Assembly: GCF_910589235.1 (NCBI RefSeq)
Contig: NC_060955.1
Location: 10,994,837-11,058,836, forward strand
DNA length: 64,000 nucleotides
Direction of reading: 5' to 3'
Source of the DNA: Vespa crabro
Taxonomy: Eukaryota; Arthropoda; Insecta; Hymenoptera; Vespidae
A model generated the notes under the pieces. It had not been told where the DNA came from. It was given only the letters and a program-made list of their open reading frames with translations, and did not search any database. This document shows positions 1 to 11,785 of the stretch, one piece after another. Position 1 is the first letter of the stretch. Every line of letters begins with the position of its first letter. The position numbers and the translations under genes are program-made.

Positions 1-6
1 AGATTT

Positions 7-24
7 CGCGAAATTAACTTCGCG
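7..24. repeat. CG-rich inverted repeat (6-bp arms) at the left edge of cgcg-type monomers
   Basis: In monomer 1, cgcgaa (7-12) and ttcgcg (19-24) are perfect inverted arms around attaac. Immediately downstream, gcgaa-a-ttcgc forms a second dyad. Monomers with ttcacgaaatt or ttcacaaattt at this site have lost the first hairpin but keep the second in most cases. Almost all pronounced length changes in the array fall in this block, so it looks like a slippage-prone element. A protein-binding role is possible but not supported by anything visible here. Confidence 0.75.
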
Positions 25-124
25 TATAGCGAAATTCGCGTATGCCGGTTACGTTTTTCGATAAAAATCATATGAAAACGCCTATTTAAACATAGTAGAA
101 ACGTTATATTCTTGTTATATTCTT

Positions 125-144
125 TATTCTGCATCGATAGAATA
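125..144. repeat. Dyad element tattct-gcatcgat-agaata, present in almost every satA monomer
   Basis: Perfect 6-bp arms (125-130 and 139-144) flank gcatcgat, itself centred on the palindrome atcgat. An outer 8-bp pair, tatattct and agaatata, can also form using the upstream copy of tattct. Arms are retained in nearly all monomers. Substitutions fall mainly in the spacer (gcatcgat, gcttcgat, tcatcgat). The homologous place in the second family beyond the gap has tattctg-tcgacg-cagaata, so the dyad has been kept while the spacer diverged. Whether this reflects protein binding, DNA structure or chance is unknown. Confidence 0.8.
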
Positions 145-214
145 TAAAATCAATGAAATTGAACGAGATTTCAACTTTTCGTTTTTCGACGATACGCGTA
201 TATGAGCGAAAAAT

Positions 215-224
215 CGTATATACG
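215..224. repeat. Palindrome cgtatatacg in satA monomers
   Basis: This is a perfect 10-bp palindrome in monomer 1. It is present in most monomers. It is degraded to tcatatacg in the type with atctcatatacgaacg, and to cgtatatgcg in another type. The same ten bases occur in satB near 63269-63278, in the matching place of the reverse-complement alignment, so it is another island shared by both families. No function is assigned. Confidence 0.7.
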
Positions 225-339
225 AACGAAACAATGTTAAAACTTAGATTCCAATATAAAATAGATGTTTGATCTTATGAAATGCAATGTTCTGCATCGA
301 TTGGTAACATTTCTCAAACTGTGGCTCAAGTATTACTAA

Positions 340-663
340 AGATTTCGCGAAATTAACTTCGCGTATGCCGGTTACGTTTTTCGATAAAAATCATATGAAA
401 ACGCCTATTTAAACATAGTAAAAACGTTATATTCTTGTTATATTCTTTATTCTGCATCGATAGAATATAAAATCAATGAAATTGAAGGAGATTTCAACTT
501 TTCGTTTTTCGACGATACGCGTATATGAGCGAAAAATCGTATATACGATGCGAAACAATGTTAAAACTTCGATTCCAATATAAAATAGATGTTTGATCTT
601 ATGAAATGCAATGTTCTGCATCGATTGGTAACATTTTTCAAACTGTGGCGCAACTATTACTAA
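340..663 (+). repeat. Shortened satA monomer (324 bp) with a 16-bp deletion
   Basis: The normal order ttcgcgtat-agcgaaa-ttcgcgtat is reduced to a single ttcgcgtat, removing 16 bp between two 9-bp direct repeats. The same lesion is found near 2375, and a version in a different monomer type near 9820 and 25765. It looks like slipped-strand or single-strand-annealing deletion at the CG-rich block. It is useful as a presence/absence marker for tracing HOR copies. Confidence 0.85.
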
Positions 664-1003
664 AGATTTCACGAAATTAACTTCGCGTATAGCGAAATTC
701 GCGTATGTCGGTTAAGTTTTTCGATAAAAATCATATGAAAACGCCAATTTAAACATAGCAAACACGTTATATTCTTGTTATATTCTTTATTCTGCATCGA
801 TAGAATATAAAATCAATGAAATTGAACGAGATTTCAACTTTTCGTTTTTCGACGATACGCGTATATGAGCGAAAAATCGTATATACGATGCGAAACAATG
901 TTAAAACTTTGATTCCAATATAAAATAGATGTTTCATCTTATGAAATGCAACGTTCTGAATCGATTGGTAACATTTTTCAAACTGTGGCGCAAGTATTAC
1001 TAA
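664..1003 (+). repeat. satA representative monomer, full-length 340-bp form
   Basis: This reference unit, bounded by agatttc on both sides, shows the full-length 340-bp state with cgatgcg in the second half. The left edge holds a CG-rich block with gcgaa-a-ttcgc at 692-702. The middle holds the tattct/agaata dyad. The right half holds the conserved stretch around tgatcttatgaaatgc and the tcgattggtaac block. Other monomers are 339 bp when cgatgcg is replaced by cgaacg, and 324 or about 319 bp when a short CG-rich segment is deleted. The phase is arbitrary because the array has no natural boundary. I chose agatttc because it is the first base of the window and easy to find. Confidence 0.95.
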
Positions 1004-3704
1004 AGATTTCACGAAATTAACTTCGCGTATAGCGAAATTCGCGTATGTCGATTAAGTTTTTGGATAAAAATCATATGAAAACGCCTATTTAAACATAGTA
1101 AAAACGTTATATTCTTGTTATATTCTTTATTCTGCATCGATAGAATATAAAATCAATGAAATTGAACGAGATTTCAACTTTTCGTTTTTCGACGATACGC
1201 GTATATGAGCGAAAAATCGTATATGCGATGCGAAACATTGTTAAAACTTTGATTCCAATATAAAATAGATGTTTGATCTTATGAAATGCAATGTTCTGCA
1301 TCGATTGGTAACATTTCTCAAACTGTGGCGCAACTATTACTAAAGATTTCACGAAATTAACTTCGCGTATAGCGAAATTCGCGTATGCCGATTACGTTTT
1401 TCGATAAAAATCATATGAAAACGCCTATTTAGACATAGTAAAAACGTTATATTCTTGTTATATTCTTTATTCTGCATCGATAGAATATAAAATCAATGAA
1501 ATTGAACGAGATTTCAACTTTTCGTTTTTCGACGATACGCGTATATGAGCGAAAAATCGTATATACGAACGAAACAATGTTAAAACTTAGATTCCAATAT
1601 AAAATAGATGTTTGATCTTATGAAATGCAATGTTCTGCATCGATTGGTAACATTTCTCAAACTGTGGCTCAAGTATTACTAAAGATTTCGCGAAATTAAC
1701 TTCGCGTATAGCGAAATTCGCGTATGCCGATTACGTTTTTCGATAAAAATCATATGAAAACGCCTATTTAAACATAGTAGAAACGTTATATTCTTGTTAT
1801 ATTCTTTATTCTGCATCGATAGAATATAAAATCAATGAAATTGAACGAGATTTCAACTTTTCGTTTTTCGACGATACGCGTATATGAGCGAAAAATCGTA
1901 TATGCGATGCGAAACAATGTTAAAACTTAGATTCCAATATAAAATAGATGTTTGATCTTATGAAATGCAATGTTCTGCATCGATTGGTAACATTTCTCAA
2001 ACTGTGGCTCAAGTATTACTAAAGATTTCACAAATTTAACTTCGCATATAGCGAAATTCGCGTATGTCGATTACGTTTATCGATAAAAATCATATGAAAA
2101 CGACTATTTATACATAGCAAAAACGTTATTTTCTTGTTATATTCTTTATTCTTCATCGATAGAATATAAAATCAATGAAATTGAACGAGATATCAACTTT
2201 TCGTTTTTCGACGATACCCGTATATGAGCGAAAAATCGTATATACGAACGAAACAATGTTAAAACTTAGATTCCAATATAAAATAGATGTTTGATCTTAT
2301 GAAATGCAATGTTCTGCATCGATTGGTAACATTTCTCAAACTGTGGCTCAAGTATTACTAAAGATTTCGCGAAATTAACTTCGCGTATGCCGGTTACGTT
2401 TTTCGATAAAAATCATATGAAAACGCCTATTTAAACATAGTAAAAACGTTATATTCTTGTTATATTCTTTATTCTGCATCGATAGAATATAAAATCAATG
2501 AAATTGAAGGAGATTTCAACTTTTCGTTTTTCGACGATACGCGTATATGAGCGAAAAATCGTATATACGATGCGAAACAATGTTAAAACTTCGATTCCAA
2601 TATAAAATAGATGTTTGATCTTATGAAATGCAATGTTCTGCATCGATTGGTAACATTTTTCAAACTGTGGCGCAACTATTACTAAAGATTTCACGAAATT
2701 AACTTCGCGTATAGCGAAATTCGCGTATGTCGGTTAAGTTTTTCGATAAAAATCATATGAAAACGCCAATTTAAACATAGCAAACACGTTATATTCTTGT
2801 TATATTCTTTATTCTGCATCGATAGAATATAAAATCAATGAAATTGAACGAGATTTCAACTTTTCGTTTTTCGACGATACGCGTATATGAGCGAAAAATC
2901 GTATATACGATGCGAAACAATGTTAAAACTTTGATTCCAATATAAAATAGATGTTTCATCTTATGAAATGCAACGTTCTGAATCGATTGGTAACATTTTT
3001 CAAACTGTGGCGCAAGTATTACTAAAGATTTCACGAAATTAACTTCGCGTATAGCGAAATTCGCGTATGTCGATTAAGTTTTTGGATAAAAATCATATGA
3101 AAACGCCTATTTAAACATAGTAAAAACGTTATATTCTTGTTATATTCTTTATTCTGCATCGATAGAATATAAAATCAATGAAATTGAACGAGATTTCAAC
3201 TTTTCGTTTTTCGACGATACGCGTATATGAGCGAAAAATCGTATATGCGATGCGAAACATTGTTAAAACTTTGATTCCAATATAAAATAGATGTTTGATC
3301 TTATGAAATGCAATGTTCTGCATCGATTGGTAACATTTCTCAAACTGTGGCGCAACTATTACTAAAGATTTCACGAAATTAACTTCGCGTATAGCGAAAT
3401 TCGCGTATGCCGATTACGTTTTTCGATAAAAATCATATGAAAACGCCTATTTAGACATAGTAAAAACGTTATATTCTTGTTATATTCTTTATTCTGCATC
3501 GATAGAATATAAAATCAATGAAATTGAACGAGATTTCAACTTTTCGTTTTTCGACGATACGCGTATATGAGCGAAAAATCGTATATACGAACGAAACAAT
3601 GTTAAAACTTAGATTCCAATATAAAATAGATGTTTGATCTTATGAAATGCAATGTTCTGCATCGATTGGTAACATTTCTCAAACTGTGGCTCAAGTATTA
3701 CTAA

Positions 3705-3730
3705 AGATTTCGCGAAATTCGCGTATGCCG
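3705..3730 (+). repeat. 21-bp deletion junction in the CG-rich block
   Basis: Here gatttcgcgaaatt runs straight into cgcgtatgccgatt. The corresponding monomer in the previous HOR copy, near 1690, has the intact block. The loss of 21 bp lies between two gcgaaatt direct repeats. It explains why the second HOR offset is 2017 and not 2038 bp. Confidence 0.82.
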
Positions 3731-5429
3731 ATTACGTTTTTCGATAAAAATCATATGAAAACGCCTATTTAAACATAGTAGAAACGTTATATTCTTGTTA
3801 TATTCTTTATTCTGCATCGATAGAATATAAAATCAATGAAATTGAACGAGATTTCAACTTTTCGTTTTTCGACGATACGCGTATATGAGCGAAAAATCGT
3901 ATATGCGATGCGAAACAATGTTAAAACTTAGATTCCAATATAAAATAGATGTTTGATCTTATGAAATGCAATGTTCTGCATCGATTGGTAACATTTCTCA
4001 AACTGTGGCTCAAGTATTACTAAAGATTTCACAAATTTAACTTCGCATATAGCGAAATTCGCGTATGTCGATTACGTTTATCGATAAAAATCATATGAAA
4101 ACGACTATTTATACATAGCAAAAACGTTATTTTCTTGTTATATTCTTTATTCTTCATCGATAGAATATAAAATCAATGAAATTGAACGAGATATCAACTT
4201 TTCGTTTTTCGACGATACCCGTATATGAGCGAAAAATCGTATATACGAACGAAACAATGTTAAAACTTAGATTCCAATATAAAATAGATGTTTGATCTTA
4301 TGAAATGCAATGTTCTGCATCGATTGGTAACATTTCTCAAACTGTGGCTCAAGTATTACTAAAGATTTCGCGAAATTAACTTCGCGTATAGCGAAATTCG
4401 CGTATGCCGGTTACGTTTTTCGATAAAAATCATATGAAAACGCCTATTTAAACATAGTAAAAACGTTATATTCTTGTTATATTCTTTATTCTGCATCGAT
4501 AGAATATAAAATCAATGAAATTGAAGGAGATTTCAACTTTTCGTTTTTCGACGATACGCGTATATGAGCGAAAAATCGTATATACGATGCGAAACAATGT
4601 TAAAACTTCGATTCCAATATAAAATAGATGTTTGATCTTATGAAATGCAATGTTCTGCATCGATTGGTAACATTTTTCAAACTGTGGCGCAACTATTACT
4701 AAAGATTTCACGAAATTAACTTCGCGTATAGCGAAATTCGCGTATGTCGGTTAAGTTTTTCGATAAAAATCATATGAAAACGCCTATTTAAACATAGCAA
4801 AAACGTTATTTTCTTGTTATATTCTTTATTCTTCATCGATAGAAAATAAAATCAATGAAATTGAAGGAGATTTCAACTTTTCGTTTTTCGACGATACGCG
4901 TATATGAGCGAAAAATCGTATATACGATGCGAAACAATGTTAAAACTTCGATTCCAATATAAAATAGATGTTTGATCTTATGAAATGCAATGTTCTGCAT
5001 CGATTGGTAACATTTTTCAAACTGTGGCGCAACTATTACTAAAGATTTCACGAAATTAACTTCGCGTATAGCGAAATTCGCGTATGTCGGTTAAGTTTTT
5101 CGATAAAAATCATATGAAAACGCCAATTTAAACATAGCAAACACGTTATATTCTTGTTATATTCTTTATTCTGCATCGATAGAATATAAAATCAATGAAA
5201 TTAAACGAGATTTCAACTTTTCGTTTTTCGACGATACGCGTATATGAGCGAAAAATCGTATATACGATGCGAAACAATGTTAAAACTTTGATTCCAATAT
5301 AAAATAGATGTTTCATCTTATGAAATGCAACGTTCTGAATCGATTGGTAACATTTTTCAAACTGTGGCGCAAGTATTACTAAAGATTTCACGAAATTAAC
5401 TTCGCGTATAGCGAAATTCGCGTATGTCG

Positions 5430-8400
5430 ATTAAGTTTTTGGATAAAAATCATATGAAAACGCCTATTTAAACATAGCAAACACGTTATATTCTTGTTAT
5501 ATTCTTTATTCTGCATCGATAGAATATAAAATCAATGAAATTGAACGAGATATCTACTTTTCGTTTTTCGACGATACGCGTATATGAGCGAAAAATCTCA
5601 TATACGAACGAAACAATGTTAAAACTTCGATTCCAATATAAAATAGATGTTTGATCTTATGAAATGCAATTTTCTGCATCGATTGGTAAAATTTTTCAAA
5701 TTGTGGCGCAACTATTACTAAAGATTTCACGAAATGAACTTCGCGTATAGCGAAATTCGCGTATGTCGGTTAAGTATTTCGATAAAAATCATATGAAAAC
5801 GCCTATTTAAACATAGCAAACACGTTATATTCTTGTTATATTCTATATTCTGCATCGATAGAATATGAAATCAATGAAATTGAACGAGATTTCAACTTTT
5901 CGTTTTTCGACGATACGCGTATATGAGCGAAAAATCGTATATACGATGCGAAACAATGTTAAAACTTTGATTCCAATATAAAATAGATGTTTGATCTTAT
6001 GAAATGCAATGTTCTGCATCGATTGGTAACATTTCTCAAACTGTGGCTCAAGTATTACTAAAGATTTCGCGAAATTAACTTCGCGTATAGCGAAATTCGC
6101 GTATGCCGATTACGTTTTTCGATAAAAATCATATGAAAACGCCTATTTAAACATAGTAAAAACGTTATATTCTTGTTATATTCTTTATTCTGCATCGATA
6201 GAATATAAAATCAATGAAATTGAACGAGATTTCAACTTTTCGTTTTTCGACGATACGCGTATATGAGCGAAAAATCGTATATACGATGCGAAACAATGTT
6301 AAAACTTAGATTCCAATATAAAATAGATGTTTGATCTTATGAAATGCAATGTTCTGCATCGATTGGTAACATTTCTCAAACTGTGGCGCAACTATTACTA
6401 AAGATTTCACGAAATTAACTTCGCGTATAGCGAAATTCGCGTATGCCGATTACGTTTTTCGATCAAAATCATATGAAAACGCCTATTTAAACATAGTAGA
6501 AACGTTATATTCTTGTTATATTCTTTATTCTGCATCGATAGAATATAAAATCAATGAAATTGAACGAGATTTCAACTTTTCGTTTTTCGACGATACGCGT
6601 ATATGAGCGAAAAATCGTATATGCGATGCGAAACAATGTTAAAACTTCGATTCCAATATAAAATAGATGTTTGATCTTATGAAATGCAATGTTCTGCATC
6701 GATTGGTAACATTTCTCAAACTGTGGCTCAAGTATTACTAAAGATTTCACAAATTTAACTTCGCATATAGCGAAATTCGCGTATGTCGATTACGTTTATC
6801 GATAAAAATCATATGAAAACGACTACTTATACATAGCAAAAACGTTATTTTCTTGTTATATTCTTTATTCTTCATCGATAGAATATAAAATCAATGAAAT
6901 TGAACGAGATATCAACTTTTCGTTTTTCGACGATACGCGTATATGAGCGAAAAATCGTATATACGAACGAAACAATGTTAAAACTTAGATTCCAATATAA
7001 AATAGATGTTTGATCTTATGAAATGCAATGTTCTGCATCGATTGGTAACATTTCTCAAACTGTGGCTCAAGTATTACTAAAGATTTCGCGAAATTAACTT
7101 CGCGTATAGCGAAATTCGCGTATGCCGGTTACGTTTTTCGATAAAAATCATATGAAAACGACTATTTATACATAGCAAAAACGTTATTTTCTTGTTATAT
7201 TCTTTATTCTTCATCGATAGAATATAAAATCAATGAAATTGAACGAGATATCAACTTTTCGTTTTTCGACGATACGCGTATATGAGCGAAAAATCGTATA
7301 TACGAACGAAACAATGTTAAAACTTAGATTCCAATATAAAATAGATGTTTGATCTTATGAAATGCAATGTTCTGCATCGATTGGTAACATTTCTCAAACT
7401 GTGGCTCAAGTATTACTAAAGATTTCGCGAAATTAACTTCGCGTATAGCGAAATTCGCGTATGCCGGTTACGTTTTTCGATAAAAATCATATGAAAACGC
7501 CTATTTAAACATAGTAAAAACGTTATATTCTTGTTATATTCTTTATTCTGCATCGATAGAATATAAAATCAATGAAATTGAAGGAGATTTCAACTTTTCG
7601 TTTTTCGACGATACGCGTATATGAGCGAAAAATCGTATATACGATGCGAAACAATGTTAAAACTTCGATTCCAATATAAAATAGATGTTTGATCTTATGA
7701 AATGCAATGTTCTGCATCGATTGGTAACATTTTTCAAACTGTGGCGCAACTATTACTAAAGATTTCACGAAATTAACTTCGCGTATAGCGAAATTCGCGT
7801 ATGTCGGTTAAGTTTTTCGATAAAAATCATATGAAAACGCCAATTTAAACATAGCAAACACCTTATATTCTTGTTATATTCTTTATTCTGCATCGATAGA
7901 ATATAAAATCAATGAAATTGAACGAGATTTCAACTTTTCGTTTTTCGACGATACGCGTATATGAGCGAAAAATCGTATATACGATGCGAAACAATGTTAA
8001 AACTTTGATTCCAATATAAAATAGATGTTTCATCTTATGAAATGCAACGTTCTGAATCGATTGGTAACATTTTTCAAACTGTGGCGCAAGTATTACTAAA
8101 GATTTCACGAAATTAACTTCGCGTATAGCGAAATTCGCGTATGTCGATTAAGTTTTTGGATAAAAATCATATGAAAACGCCTATTTAAACATAGCAAACA
8201 CGTTATATTCTTGTTATATTCTTTATTCTGCATCGATAGAATATAAAATCAATGAAATTGAACGAGATATCTACTTTTCGTTTTTCGACGATACGCGTAT
8301 ATGAGCGAAAAATCTCATATACGAACGAAACAATGTTAAAACTTCGATTCCAATATAAAATAGATGTTTGATCTTATGAAATGCAATTTTCTGCATCGAT

Positions 8401-11400
8401 TGGTAAAATTTTTCAAATTGTGGCGCAACTATTACTAAAGATTTCACGAAATTAACTTCGCGTATAGCGAAATTCGCGTATGTCGGTTAAGTATTTCGAT
8501 AAAAATCATATGAAAACGCCTATTTAAACATAGCAAACACGTTATATTCTTGTTATATTCTATATTCTGCATCGATAGAATATGAAATCAATGAAATTGA
8601 ACGAGATTTCAACTTTTCGTTTTTCGACGATATGCGTATATGAGCGAAAAATCGTATATACGATGCGAAACAATGTTAAAACTTTGATTCCAATATAAAA
8701 TAGATGTTTGATCTTATGAAATGCAATGTTCTGCATCGATTGGTAACATTTCTCAAACTGTGGCTCAAGTATTACTAAAGATTTCGCGAAATTAACTTCG
8801 CGTATAGCGAAATTCGCGTATGCCGATTACGTTTTTCGATAAAAATCATATGAAAACGCCTATTTAAACATAGTAAAAACGTTATATTCTTGTTATATTC
8901 TTTATTCTGCATCGATAGAATATAAAATCAATGAAATTGAACGAGATTTCAACTTTTCGTTTTTCGACGATACGCGTATATGAGCGAAAAATCGTATATA
9001 CGATGCGAAACAATGTTAAAACTTAGATTCCAATATAAAATAGATGTTTGATCTTATGAAATGCAATGTTCTGCATCGATTGGTAACATTTCTCAAACTG
9101 TGGCTCAAGTATTACTAAAGATTTCGCGAAATTAACTTCGCGTATAGCGAAATTCGCGTATGCCGGTTACGTTTTTCGATAAAAATCATATGAAAACGCC
9201 TATTTAAACATAGTAAAAACGTTATATTCTTGTTATATTCTTTATTCTGCATCGATAGAATATAAAATCAATGAAATTGAACGAGATTTCAACTTTTCGT
9301 TTTTCGACGATACGCGTATATGAGCGAAAAATCGTATATACGATGCGAAACAATGTTAAAACTTCGATTCCAATATAAAATAGATGTTTGATCTTATGAA
9401 ATGCAATGTTCTACATCGATTGGTAACATTTTTCAAACTGTGGCGCAACTATTACTAAAGATTTCACGAAATTAACTTCGCGTATAGCGAAATTCGCGTA
9501 TGTCGGTTAAGTTTTTCGATAAAAATCATATGAAAACGCCAATTTAAACATAGCAAACACGTTATATTCTTGTTATATTCTTTATTCTGCATCGATAGAA
9601 TATAAAATCAATGAAATTGAAAGAGATTTCAACTTTTCGTTTTTCGACGATACGCGTATATGAGCGAAAAATCGTATATACGATGCGAAACAATGTTAAA
9701 ACTTTGATTCCAATATAAAATAGATGTTTGATCTTATGAAATGCAACGTTCTGAATCGATTGGTAACATTTTTCAAACTGTGGCGCAAGTATTACTAAAG
9801 ATTTCACGAAATTAACTTCGCGTATGTCGATTAAGTTTTTGGATAAAAATCATATGAAAACGCCTATTTAAACATAGCAAACACGTTATATTCTTGTTAT
9901 ATTCTTTATTCTGCATCGATAGAATATAAAATCAATGAAATTGAACGAGATATCTACTTTTCGTTTTTCGACGATACGCGTATATGAGCGAAAAATCTCA
10001 TATACGAACGAAACAATGTTAAAACTTCGATTCCAATATAAAATAGATGTTTGATCTTATGAAATGCAATTTTCTGCATCGATTGGTAAAATTTTTCAAA
10101 TTGTGGCGCAACTATTACTAAAGATTTCACGAAATTAACTTCGCGTATAGCGAAATTCGCGTATGTCGGTTAAGTTTTTCGATAAAAATCATATGAAAAC
10201 GCATATTTAAACATAGCAAACACGTTATATTCTTGTTATATTCTATATTCTGCATCGATAGAATATGAAATCAATGAAATTGAACGAGATTTCAACTTTT
10301 CGTTTTTCGACGATACGCGTATATGAGCGAAAAATCGTATATACGATGCGAAAAAATGTTAAAACTTTGATTCCAATATAAAATAGATGTTTGATCTTAT
10401 GAAATGCAATGTTCTGCATCGATTGGTAACATTTCTCAAACTGTGGCTCAAGTATTACTAAAGATTTCGCGAAATTAACTTCGCGTATAGCGAAATTCGC
10501 GTATGCCGATTACGTTTTTCGATAAAAATCATATGAAAACGCCTATTTAAACATAGTAAAAACGTTATATTCTTGTTATATTCTTTATTCTGCATCGATG
10601 GAATATAAAATCAATGAAATTGAACGAGATTTCAACTTTTCGTTTTTCGACGATACGCGTATATGAGCGAAAAATCGTATATACGATGCGAAACAATGTT
10701 AAAACTTAGATTCCAATATAAAATAGATGTTTGATCTTATGAAATGCAATGTTCTGCATCGATTGGTAACATTTCTCAAACTGTGGCGCAACTATTACTA
10801 AAGATTTCACGAAATTAACTTCATGTATAGCGAAATTCGCGTATGCCGATTACGTTTTTCGATAAAAATCATATGAAAACGCCTATTTAAACATAGTAAA
10901 AACGTTATATTCTTGTTATATTCTTTATTCTGCATCGATAGAATATAAAATCAATGAAATTGAACGAGATTTCAACTTTTCGTTTTTCGACGATACGCGT
11001 ATATGAGCGAAAAATCGTATATGCGATGCGAAACATTGTTAAAACTTAGATTCCAATATAAAATAGATGTTTGATCTTATGAAATGCAATGTTCTGCATC
11101 GATTGGTAACATTTCTCAAACTGTGGCTCAAGTATTACTAAAGATTTCACAAATTTAACTTCGCATATAGCGAAATTCGCGTATGTCGATTACGTTTATC
11201 GATAAAAATCATATGAAAACGACTATTTATACATAGCAAAAACGTTATTTTCTTGTTATATTCTTTATTCTTCATCGATAGAATATAAAATCAATGAAAT
11301 TGAACGAGATATCAACTTTTCGTTTTTCGACGATACGCGTATATGAGCGAAAAATCGTATATACGATGCGAAACAATGTTAAAACTTTGATTCCAATATA

Positions 11401-11785
11401 AAATAGATGTTTGACCTTATGAAATGCAATGTTCTGCATCGATTGGTAACATTTCTCAAACTGTGGCTCAAGTATTACTAAAGATTTCGCGAAATTAACT
11501 TCGCGTATAGCGAAATTCGCGTATGCCGATTACGTTTTTCGATAAAAATTATATGAAAACGCCTATTTAAACATAGTAAAAACGTTATATTCTTGTTATA
11601 TTCTTTATTCTGCATCGATAGAATATAAAATCAATGAAATTGAACGAGATTTCAACTTTTCGTTTTTCGACGATACGCGTATATGAGCGAAAAATCGTAT
11701 ATACGATGCGAAACAATGTTAAAACTTAGATTCCAATATAAAATAGATGTTTGATCTTATGAAATGCAATGTTCTGCATCGATTG
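5430..11785 (+). repeat. Upstream copy of a 47-monomer-displaced segmental duplication (6.35 kb)
   Basis: Matches about 21380-27730 at a constant offset of 15947 bp, equal to 47 monomers. Private variants are shared at exactly that offset: a gtatttcgat site (5774 and 21721, also 8491 and 24438), a gatggaata substitution (10600 and 26547) and ttcatgtatagcg (10821 and 26768). Only scattered single-base differences are visible across the block. Inside it, types recur at 8 monomers (5774 to 8491, 2717 bp) and then about 5. Limits are approximate: on the left gattaag versus gtttaag near 5430, on the right ggtaacatttctc versus ggtatcattttt near 11785. Confidence 0.85.

Larger units (their letters stand above)
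220..4740 (+). repeat. 6-monomer higher-order repeat, about 2.2 copies
   Basis: Six successive monomer types repeat in the same order. Sites at 427, 767 and 1107 recur at 2449, 2789 and 3129 (offset 2022), and the 427 type recurs again at 4466 (offset 2017). A private ttagacatag variant at about 1430 is repeated at about 3452. The two offsets differ from six full monomers (about 2038) by a 16-bp and a 21-bp deletion, one inside each copy. Upstream of about 220 the copies disagree (gatttcaac versus gatatcaac). Past about 4740 the order slips to another monomer type, which marks the limits. Confidence 0.88.

Noticed and set aside
427..672. A recurrent minus-strand open frame of 64-81 codons, present in a minority of monomers across the array, with a hydrophobic stretch.
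   Set aside because: It repeats because the satellite repeats. In most monomers it is broken by the one-base cgatgcg/cgaacg difference or by stop-making substitutions. It has no stable start and overlaps the non-coding periodic structure. Nothing suggests a protein.
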